Notes under the pieces: generated by a model
Database searches by the model: none
What the model saw: the letters and a program-made list of their open reading frames with translations, nothing else
What the model was told of the DNA's origin: nothing
Part shown: positions 26,995 through 38,668 of the stretch, piece by piece
How positions within the stretch are numbered: the first letter of the stretch is position 1
Layout: every line of letters starts with the position of its first letter
Position numbers and translations under genes: made by a program
From: Plasmodium brasilianum
Taxonomy: Eukaryota > Apicomplexa > Aconoidasida > Haemosporida > Plasmodiidae
Direction of reading: 5' to 3'
Length of the DNA: 64,000 nt
Assembly (NCBI RefSeq): GCF_023973825.1
Contig: NC_090117.1
Location: 124,001 to 188,000, forward strand

Positions 26995-29900
26995 ATTTTA
27001 TAATTTTCAATATGTATATGAACAAAATATATAAAGTAAAACTCACAGAGAAAAAAATGTTAAAAAGATTTATCTATTATGGTATTAAATTTTGTCCTTA
27101 AAAGAATATGTATAAGAAAATAAAACATACATATAATTCCTGATTAAAAATGTACCATTTAAATATAATTGATTCTATTACAAAAATAATTTTTATTTGT
27201 AACACTTTGCAATATAAGAAAATTTATGTATAATTACCTCATATATAAGTACATATATAAATATGTTTTATACATAAATTAACAATTTTAATATCATAAT
27301 GTAATATATAATATTAATTAAAAATTAAAAAAAAAATAATTTATATATTTTATTTATAAATTTTTTTTAACATGATACAAATTTTCCATTTATTATTTTC
27401 ACTTTTTGGGTCTCACAAGCCCTTATATATATATATAGCTTAATTATTAAGCAATGGTATTTTTCACTGTACACATCTCCGATAACTAGAAAAAATAATA
27501 AATATAATTTTCTCATGCTCTTAAATTTATAGACAAGAAAATTTTCTATTTAAGTATAATCATCAAAAGCACTAATATATATACTTCTTGTAAAAAAAAA
27601 TGTTTTATTCATTACTTTTTTAATTATATACTTTATAGATATACGATTATACATTTTTTCAATCCTATCATAACGAATCAATTAACGAAAATAAAATTCA
27701 TTTTTGTAAATTACACATTTATCATTAATCCGTATTTATTTATTTTTACTATACTAAAAAAGGAATTATTATTATTATAAATATATTTATAATTCTTATC
27801 TTATATTTTGGGTATTCAGAATACTTTTAATGCTTTATTAATATTATTTTTAGCACCTTTATGGAGAAACTTATATAACCAGTCAAAAATAATTATTTAT
27901 GCTTTTTCAGTTATAAAAAAACTTTTATTTATTTTTGTTTCCATTATTTTCAATTACGCCTTTACATATATACAATACATTAATATAAAATTATTATTAT
28001 CACAAAAAAAAAGTATAGTTGTAATTGTAACCGTTAGTAGCTTGCCAAATTTAGATCATTAGTGTGCTCACATGTTTCAGTAATAAAAAGTAAAAATAGA
28101 AATATACAATATGTATTTATAAATTTTCTTTATAGTATACATTTATGTAAACTTTATAAAATTTAATTAAAGGTATATTAAAAGTAAGAAAAATATTACA
28201 TATACTTAGATATTACTTAGTTACAACGATTTATAACTACCTTATGAACTTTTACATTATTCCTCAGAAATGATTCTAATTTTATTTATTTTCATGGAGA
28301 GTTTCCTTCGTCAGATAAATAACATTAATTAATGTGATAGTAAAAATAATAGAAAAAGTATATGAAATTATGAAAAATGTTTTTGATTATATAAAGTAAG
28401 CATTAGTATTTCTCTAAAAAACATACATATTCTTTTATAAACCATTCTGTTCTAATAAAATAAAATTTATTGTTACATAGAAATCTGCGAAATTACGTAT
28501 ATTTTTTAAAGCACTATAATGATGAGATTTATATATATGTATAATGTTTTTACAAAGTTATAAATTATTTCTAAATCAGAGTACTAACTGTTATTATTTA
28601 ATAGGACATTAAAGGATTCTTAATTTTTATAATAGTTCTTTTTAAAAATGCATATAAATGTGCATAGAGAAAAATATTAACATATTAAAAAAAATGGAGT
28701 AAAAAGATATTTAGCATAAAAGTATTCTTTGCAGCTAAACAATATCAAGTATATTTATAGCAATATATTTTTACAAATAAAAGTAACAAAAAGAATATAT
28801 ATATATAAGATATATAAAAGGATGATAAAAAATATTTAGGAATATAGATTATTTACTAATTTTTATTATGAAATAATTTATAAAAAATTCGTGTAATTCT
28901 TTTTTAATACTTACTATTAAAGTCATATTTTTAAGAGAAAATATAAAAAATTAATATTTTCAAATTCGTAAATATTTTATATAATGAGAATATTATTACA
29001 TATCTTATAAATTTTACTCTATACATCTTTACAATAGGATTTATAATAATAAATATCTTATTTTATTCAAACAAATATTATTACTGATCAAAAAAAAGTT
29101 ATCTTAAGTTTATTTGAAAAAAAAAAAATTAAAAGAAAAAAATTAATATATTTAAAAGAAATAACAAAAATAGTTTTTACAGATAAATATATTTCTTTAA
29201 ACACTAAATCAATTTGAAAATCTGTCTTAATTATAATTCATTCTATTATATAATACGTAGATATTAAAATATTTTTAAGGGTATAATTTTAGTATTTTTT
29301 ATATTGTTTTATGATTTGAAACACATATATTTTAAATAATTAAACAAAATTTTTTACATAAAAATTAGTGAAAGTAAAAACTTCTATTATGTATATTAAA
29401 AAATAAATTACAAAAATATATAAAATCTATTCAATGCACTGAAATTAATAAATTAATTTTTTTACCTTCTCAAGAATTCTATGTCATATGGATCTTCTTA
29501 AAATTTTTTCCTTTTTCTCTATTATTTTTATAAAAATATTTAATGATTTATTTGTTTAATTATGTCAAGAATAAAAACAATAATCCCTTTTTGTCGTCAA
29601 TTTAATTTATCATATATATTTAAATATATATTTATAAAATATTATTTAATCAAGATTATGTGAACAATAACTAAATGATAAGTATACATATCCTGTTATT
29701 CATTAAAATAACCTAGTAATACCCAAAATCAATAATTCTGAACTAACAATTTCTATTAAAAATTAAATAACACAGATAAATACTTAATATTTCATAGAAA
29801 TAATTTGGACCGTAAACATTGAAATATTTAATTTGTTCTGGATTAAATGTATAAAACATAAATTTATAGTATTATTAAATATACATATTAACATTTTTTA

Positions 29901-31589
29901 ATTTCTTTTAGATATAATATCATGTATTATACTCACTTTTCCTGAATATGTGTTCTATAATGATTTATCATGCTTCTTCCAATAAATAATGTTATTAATG
30001 TTATATAATTATAACCTATATAATTTCTTTTTCCAAGTATATTGTTTTAAAATAAATGATAGAGTATTACATATATTTTCACACACAATTTTATTTTCCT
30101 ATTGTTACATTAATTAACCGCTTTACATTGGTATTTACTATAATTCAATTACTTTTTTTCAACTATTCTAATACTACCAATAGAATCATAAAAATATATC
30201 ACCACAAATATATATGCATTAATTAAACACGAAAATGCGTGAAATTTCTTTATTCATCTAATGTTTTTTTACAATAATATTTTTCTTATTTTACGATAGT
30301 ACTACATTAATATTAATTTTTGTTTTATTAATCAACTATGTTCAAAAACCACTTAACGCATTTATACAGTATATAATCATACAAACATTTAACTTATATA
30401 AGAATAATAAAAATAAAATAAAATAAACAAATAAGTTAAATTAATTAATCCGTTTTATATAAAACGCATAATTCAATGAATATACAAAAAAAATTGAAGA
30501 ACAAACATAAATAAAATAACCAATTTTATTCACTAAGTTCTTATTACTTTTCTTATATATAAATATTAGTAAGAGGACTCATTCAAAAACAATTAAAAAA
30601 AAATAAGCCTAATATTATATTTTACAATTTATAGTAGAACCTACTATTAATCATAAATTTTACAGTAATATAATGCATAAATATAATAATATTTATAATT
30701 AAACAGAAAAATATATCAGAATAAAATTATTAAAATGAACACAACGGATGCTTATTATTAATCCTCTACTATTTAAAAAATCATAAAAGATGTATAACTT
30801 TTAGTACCTTACAAAAAAAATTTATTAATCTTTAAAAAAATTATTTTATAATAATAAAAAAATGAAAAAACCAAATTAAATTAATTATCATATATATTAT
30901 ATGAAATTACATATATAATGTAATTCATTAAGTTTCACTGGTTTTCTTATTTTTAATTTAATCCTTATCTCTTACAGAATAAATATATCTCTTAAGTAAA
31001 AAAAAAATGTATTGTGATAAGGTTGAGACAAAGCATAAATTATTTTTTATTTATATAACAAAAAAAAAAAAAAAAATACGTATATATATATACATATATA
31101 CTATGTAATTACATTAATTCACTTTGATTCTTCATACGGAAAACAAGACACCTTTATTCTTAATTAAAAAAACTAATAATACTTTTTCTAATTACTTCAG
31201 AGAATAGTAATTTAAGACTAAAATATAATAAAAAATTATCTAGACTATTTTTCCCTCAATTACAAATATAAATTGGCACATACATCAAAAATAAAATATA
31301 AAATGTGCTTTAATATATTTGTATCAAGTTACATATATTTTTCAAAAAATTCTTGTTTTATACAGAAATATATATATATAAATATATAACGATATTGTGT
31401 TAAACTGAAAATATATTTTAAAATAAAATATGAATAACATTATAGGATTCTAATTTACAAAAAAATTAAAAGTGTAACTTTCTACTGTTGCAGATCAAAA
31501 AACTTCATCACCTACAGATCTATATATTATATCTATGAAACTCCATATATGTTTATTATTTGCGTATATCAATTAAAAAATTATAGAAT
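24469..31589. other. AT-rich intergenic DNA
   Basis: The first 800 bases still match copies A and C. It holds a (TA)15 run at 26963-26992. The open frame at 27808-28062 (84 codons) has no recognisable domain; its antisense also shows a short open stretch (WLYKFLHKGAKNNINKALK), so a decayed gene is possible but not supported. From about 30960 the sequence matches the DNA from about 53990, the 3' side of the fam-l/fam-m-like block. I see nothing else. Confidence 0.45.
26963..26992. repeat. (TA)15 microsatellite
   Basis: Fifteen perfect TA units in non-coding DNA. Similar runs lie at 48179-48206 and 53689-53716. Confidence 0.95.
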
Positions 31590-32790
31590 TTAATCCTTAT
31601 AAAAAACTACTTTACGTAAAGCAGGATATGCCCTATTATGTAAATCGCTTTTTATTTGCATTAACTTTTCATATTTTTCAGTCTTTCTGGAGATAAAAAA
31701 AAAAATCTCTACTAATACTGTGATCCATAATATAAATAATGGTGAAAATATTAAAAACCAATACTTAGCAGAAAATCTCCCCCTCTAATAAAAAGAATAA
31801 CAAATAACGAAGCATATAATATTCCAAGTAATATATTCCACATAAATGAAGCAAAAAATGAATCAAATTATATATATATAGATTTATTTATAAATTTTAA
31901 ATCACTATTTTCAGCTTCTCTAACTATATTTTCATAATTTATTTTCGTTATTATAACTTTGTCAAAATATGTTTTTCCCCAGGAGTACGCAGGAGACTTA
32001 GGGTCTCTACATTGTGCATGGCGTCCTCTATTTTCAAATGAACTTTTACAAGTTCGTTTAATTTTTCCTTTGATCCCATTATATTATTAGATATATCTTA
32101 TATTTAGTATTTTCCAAAATTTGAACGCTTAACTCTTCTAAATTCTGCTATAAATCGATAAATTGTAGTATCTAATATTCTATAAACACTGTGCTTCTTA
32201 TCCAAATTATTATAAAAGTTAACCTAAAAAAACGCATATTTAAGTTTAAAAAAAAATAAATGCTATCAATAAGCATTAATAAAAAAAAAAAATAATAAAA
32301 AATAAATAATTCTCGTATTTTTAATTATTATTATCATACCTCATCATTATTAAAATAACATATCAATCCTAAAAGGATAAACGCCGCAATTTTAATAAAA
32401 AAGAATAACTTAATTTACTTTTTCATAATACAGATTTTTAATAGTGTAATATAACCTGTTGAGAACGAATTAGTAATTATTTATTATTCGTTTATTAAGG
32501 ATACTATATTTTCTTCTCTTTCTTCATAAAAAATTAATAATATGTATATAACTACAATGTATTTTATAGCATTGAAAATATAAATGAACTCTTAAATTTT
32601 TTATTAATTTTTATCCTTAATGATATTTATAAAAACCAATCATTAATTAAAATAATATTATTTGAATTCACTTATAAATATCTAAAATATATTATTAAAT
32701 AATTTCATATGATACATTAATTATATAATTATTATATTAATCCATTTCACAATAAAAGAAAAAAATATATTATCTCCTAATATTTGAAAC
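30960..32790. repeat. Second duplicated block, copy B' (fam-l/fam-m-like pseudogene and flanks)
   Basis: Both flanks match the block around the gene at 54544. On the 3' side 'acaaatataaattggca' (about 31261) matches 'acaaatataaaatggca' (about 54209). On the 5' side 'taatgatatttataaaaa' (about 32618) recurs at about 55629. The offset between the two is about 23 kb. Confidence 0.6.
31590..32426 (-). pseudogene. fam-l/fam-m-like exported protein pseudogene (- strand)
   Basis: Exon 1 is 32340-32426, 29 codons, the same length as exon 1 of the intact relative at 55331-55417. It reads MKK(stop)IKLFFFIKIAAFILL then GLICYFNNDE and ends at GTATGA. The stop is at codon 4. Exon 2 starts after TTTTAG at 32223: VNFYNNLDKKHSVYRILD, TIYRFIAEFRRVKRSNF, two stops, a frameshift, KRTCKSSFENRGRHAQC, YFDKVIITKINYENIVRE, a stop, then two hydrophobic segments (ILLGILYASLFVILFI and LIFSPLFILWITVLVEIFFF) and a basic tail (RKTEKYEKL) to a TAA at 31590. 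Signal-type exon, RL-type motif region and two C-terminal membrane segments are the fam-l/fam-m plan. These are exported proteins of infected red cells; this copy is dead. It lies about 23 kb from its intact relative. Confidence 0.8.
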
Positions 32791-34679
32791 AATTTATATT
32801 AATAAATTATATAAAATACAGAACATAGATAATATAATGTTCCTTATAATAAGGAAATAATTGATAATTTTATTGTTTTCTAATTAATAATAATATTATT
32901 CTAAAAATTATATTTCGGAGCAAATGATTGTTATTGTTAAAAAATGTTAATTATCCTATCAATTTAATAATAGTACTAATAAACTAAAAAAGAATCATTT
33001 TTACAAATTTTGTTTTATACTATTTATAAAACTCTTATTCTTTATGATTTATTATATACTTAAAAAATCAGAATTATAGGATATTATTTAACGTACTAAA
33101 AAATATAATTTTTAAAAAAAAATAAAAGAACATTGAGTTCTTATATTTATGTTATAACAACTGAAAATTATAATTTTTAATTAAGTTTTATTTATAGCAT
33201 TACTTCTATATGACAAATTTTGAAATTAATCCATATTGTTTATATATTTTTTTAAATAACTTATATACTTTTAGAAAAGATATTAATAAAATTAGAAAAA
33301 AAATCAGAAAAAAAAGAAAAGGATATTCAAAGTGAAATTGTTATAAAAATATTGCATACAATAGCATCATTTTATAGATATTTCAAATGAAATATATTTA
33401 TTATATGAACATTATATACGTTGTATCATGTGTACGTAGTACATAAGAAAGAATAACAAAATAATATCGGAAAATATATAATTTCGTAATTTTACTGCTA
33501 GTAATTTTTGAACAAATATATTATTCCTTGTTTCATCAATTAAAAATTTATTATATTATTAACGTGTTTTATAAATGCAACTTATTGAACATAACATAAA
33601 TTTCTGATAAAAATATCTTTAACAGAAAAATTGCAGTCTTCTAACATATTTATGTTCTTATATATCATAAGAGAAAGATAATGATAAATTACAAAAATAT
33701 TACGTAATTACTAAATTAATATAATCATCGAATATGAAATTCATTTTTTTTTTTTTTAAATATTACTATTCTAAGGAAAATATTAAAAAATTCAAAAAAA
33801 TAAAGTTGTAAAAAAGATAACATCATTTTATATACATCAATTTAAGTTAATATAGATATTATCCTGATATTTATAAAATAACTTATATAGTTACATTTAG
33901 TCTTTCACACATATTGTACATACCATATTTTTACTCTCAGTAAATATTTCTATATATAATAAATATTAAACCATTTAAAATTTTATAGTAATACATATAT
34001 ATGTATATTATATAATAAATTATGAAAAATAAGTGCACAATATAATAAAATATTGAAAGGAATTCTCCTTTAAATGAATTTTTTTTGTTTTAACATCATT
34101 CATTGTTTGTAAACATATTTTTAAGCTTTCTATTTTAAACAAAAATAGTTATTTATTTGTCTAAATTATTTATCATTTCTATAATAGTATATTATAAATA
34201 AATATTTTAATTAACTAGTAAAATGTTTAATTTTTCTTCTTAATAATTTTACGTAAAATTAGATAATTGTATTCTTATATATATGTGTAATGTTTACTCG
34301 CTTTTTGTATTATATATTAATTAAGCTTTATAAAAATATTGTTTAATATATAGTAATAAAATAATTTAAATATAAAATAATATTAAATTTAAATTTTTAA
34401 AATATTATTTTGATATTTATATATCTATATAGCACTTTATCTGTAAAAATAATTTATTTATATAAATTTTTAATTTATACTGAAAGTAATATTTTGTTTA
34501 CATGGTTTCATATATAATTTACTTAACGAACACTTTAATTCTCTTTTCTACAAAGAAAAACTGTTTTAATTTTTACTCCCTTATAATTTAACATATAAAT
34601 TATATTTTTTACTATTTGTAAAAAGTCCTCATGATTTTATTAATATATATACTGTCTTCTCATCTATGCCAAAAATTAA
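32427..34679. other. AT-rich intergenic DNA
   Basis: It begins with the 5' flank shared with the 54544 gene. A lysine-rich open stretch lies at 33273-33389 on the + strand after a TTTTAG (see findings). No gene is supported. Confidence 0.45.
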
Positions 34680-35090
34680 AACTAATTGTGTAACGGTCAT
34701 ACAAAGAGATACGTTACACAAAATGACAATAAATTTTATATACAATAGTAGATATTTAAAAATGCATATTGTACTCATAAAATTCATATGCCATAATCCA
34801 AAAGTGAACCGTTCTTAAAATGTGTTAATTATGTACATAAAGCTACTACATCTTAATAAAAATGAGTTAATAAAAAATCCATACTTAAATGCTCACTATC
34901 ACTAGGAGAAACACTTTAGAATGTTAGTTAATGCTAATTTATCCCATCATGTCCAATAATTTCATTAACACTTATTACAATAATTTTCTTGATTTTCCTT
35001 TTGTATAACATTATAAATAATTCCATTTAGAAATCTGAATACTTTTCTACATATCTCCAATTTAACATGACATAGATTATTGTTGTAATA
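34680..35090 (-). pseudogene. pir-like relic (- strand)
   Basis: On the - strand one frame gives KYYYNNNLCHVKLEICRKV then FRFLNGIIYNVIQKEN and ENYCNKC. After a shift come NYWTWWDKLALTNILKCF and, further on, LLRCSSFMYIINTF. In the intact pir gene the matching run is DLCKQIARN, QCLHYTYWIYYEL. The region is less AT-rich than its surroundings. Many stops are present and neither exon 1 nor a clear last exon was found, so only the cysteine-rich N-terminal half is recognisable. The call as pir is by pattern only. Confidence 0.5.
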
Positions 35091-38000
35091 GTATTTTATT
35101 TACGATTATGTAATTTTTTTATAAGGATATTACATAATTTGTATTTTTTCGTTGTATTCAATAATAAAAAAATAAAATATTTTGAAATACCGTAAAGAAA
35201 AAAATGAAAGAATACCGATAAGTTGTTCTGAAAATGATCACACATATTTCAGTGACCGTAGGTATTAATTATCAAATAATAATGCATCAAATTCCAATTT
35301 ATTAATTTGCAATTAATAAGTATATAATTTCATATAAAACACAGTCTTGAACAAGTTAATTGTAGAGTAATTTTAAAAAATTGAAAAAAAAAAAAATGTT
35401 AGAATAAATTTTTTCTATGATAATATTACAAAAGCAATATTATGCAAATGAATATGAATCAAAGTGAACTATACTGAGTTCATATAACAAAAAACTAGTA
35501 AATAATTTTAAGATTATAAAAAACGATAAAATGAAATTAATTGATTATTATTCTATTGAAATTTTTATATTGTGTAGTAGAGATAGAGTAAACGTAAAAG
35601 TATATTTATATTAATATATAACAAATAAAAATATCACTGCACAATATTAACATAGCTAGAATATATAGTATTTATTATCAGATATTGATCCATTTAATAT
35701 ATATATAAGAGGACAATTCAATAAATAAATATGCATAACTTTATATCTATGTATAATAAAAAAATAAAAGTTCCATTAAATCAACGAAAAATTCCTAATA
35801 ATTAAGATGATATATATATTAATGTAGGATTAATCCATATATATTTATTTTTACATTAAAATAGCTAAATTTTCAGATATATGATAAATTTTTCAATTTA
35901 AATATTGAATCACAGTTAAGTTTATTGAATTGGGTATTAAGTAAATTGTACATGGAATGATAATACAATATCAAATAAGGATAAATAACATTAATTAAAA
36001 CTTAACAGTAATATGATATATTCCATAATGAGACAATATCGATAAATATAATTTGTAGAATTACGAGAAAAAAGATTTATAAAGATAAGTTCCTTATATA
36101 ATGTTTCAAATATATGTTTATGTATAGAAGTAAAATAATATTCGTAGAATTAAAATGTACTAATCACCAAAGTAAAAGTTTTTATTTTATTTTTCAGATA
36201 TGTTATAGTTTATTGCTTTTTCCTCTTATATAATATAATGATAATTTAAACTATAGTATGAAATAATATGAACTATAAATTCAAATATATTAGTCATTTT
36301 TTATAATAATATACACCACAGTTTTTATATTGTACATCTGTACATATTAAATATTAAAAAATTATAATATGTTATTAATCGTAACTAAATATGGTAAAAC
36401 ACGATTTTTTTTACTTATATTTCTGTTCTTTGTTGTTCTATTTCATATATATATTGACATTTTATTACTGTATTTAATATGAAAAAATTTTATATGTGAT
36501 ACATATAATTTAACGTTAAATATTTTTTTTTTTTAAATAAATATATAAAATAATCATAATAAAATAAATAAACATTCAAAAATTCATACAAATACTCATC
36601 GATTTTTCTTTACTTCAAAAAAAATAAGATGAATACTCTATAACACAATACGATAAATTTGATGAAATATTAAAAAGAAAAATACATGACCAAAGAAAAA
36701 TATTTTCATAAATTTATAAAACGGTAAAAAGAAAAAACATGGAAAAAAAAGAAAGATATTACTATATAAGCATATGAAAACAATTATTATTCATTTTATT
36801 CAACATGTTTTCAGATATTTCACAAAATCCTATATTTTTTCATGTTTTTACAAATTCATCCACTATTATACATTTATCACATATTATGTTTGCCATACTT
36901 TTAAATTATATATTCAAATACAACAATTTAGATATAAAATGGCATAAAGAATTATTAACTATTGTTATATATATTTCATAATAATCCTTATTAAGCAATA
37001 AATTAAAAAGAAATAAAATTCAATAGAATGTAAGAGATAAACATATAGAAAAATTAAAAAAAAAAAAAAAAATTGTAAAAATATTAACTCAAAATTTAAA
37101 AAAAAATTTAAGTAATAATTCCTTAATATAATAAATTAATTGAACATAGTCATGTTGAAATAAAAGTTTATATGAAGTAGCAATTTACAAAAATTACTTA
37201 ACAATTAATATTTACATATAATTTTTTCGCCTTTAGCAATTAGTTATAAAATTCTTTCAAATGAATATTTAAAGTTAGAAACAATGCATATAAACTATAA
37301 CATAATTATTTATATTATTGCATATGCTTCATAACTGTCATGTAATTTCATATTTAAATTCATGCATTCAAAAATATTACAAATTAATACATGAGTTACC
37401 TTATACTGCATACTTAATATATATTTATTAGTCATACTAAAAAGGGGTTCCCATAACGTTTTCAAATTCAATGTAAACCAAAAAATTAATGAAAACTTTT
37501 TAAGTTATTAATTCTTATATATCTATAAATAATTAAGAAAACATAATTAAAAAGTTTCTACAGTTTATTTCATTTTATTAAATCTAATATATTATTCTAT
37601 ATATACATCGAATTATAATATAACTATATTTTAATAAAAATTTATAATACATTCCGAATTTTTTTAGACATATAGTATAAATTATTTTGTTATAAGTATA
37701 TTATAATAATTTTTCATATATTTATTAAGTGTATAAAAATATTTTTATTGGTTAATATATCTAAATATATATATTATTAGTGAAAATATTATCCATATCA
37801 AATCAATCATATACAAATGTTATAATAAATTTTTACAGAAAAACATGCATATATAAATAGATATGATGTTAAAAAAGTATTATATGAAATAATATATACC
37901 GTAAATCATTATTTTTTAAGTAATATATAAATATATTTTTTTAATGGATATAAGTACATTTCAAGGTAAGTACTATAGACAACTGCAGCAATAATTTAGC

Positions 38001-38668
38001 ATAATTTATATATAATTAATTTTCATTTCCAGATACAATATAGTAAATATAAAAAAGTGCTAATATAATTAATATAACAATTATTTATATCAATTATAAA
38101 TAGAAAAATAATACAACAAAAAGGAAATATTCTATAAGTATTAATATTTATTTTGCCTATATATTATTTATTTTCGGAATAACAAAAGTATAAATATGAT
38201 TATATACATTAATACATATAATAACCTATATATATATATGTATTTGTATTAATTAATAAAAAGACTCAATACAGATATAAATAATAATTTTACAAGAAAA
38301 TATTTATATTACTTATAATTGTTACTTAAACGTAATATTTTATTCTTAGTTATTTGAGTTTTACTTTCAATAGGGAATATGAATTTTATATAAGAATTTA
38401 TACTTAAATGAGATATAATATCAAATTATTGTTAAGATATATCTTCAGTTGTTATATATTTATTTATTGTAAAATAAGATAAGAATATATAATATATATT
38501 GATATAATCAATTACTTTATAGTTCTTATATGAATTCATATGTTGTTAAAAGTTTATAATTTCGTTTAATACTTATTAACTCAAAATTAATATACTGATA
38601 AATAAAAAGATATAAATCTGTATTTTTTTTCAGATTTTTTTTTAAAAACAATCTAGAGTAATCATATA
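35091..38668. other. AT-rich intergenic DNA upstream of the STP1 gene
   Basis: I find no coding sequence or RNA gene. The last few hundred bases before 38669 should carry the STP1 promoter and 5' UTR, but no specific motif can be claimed. Confidence 0.5.
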
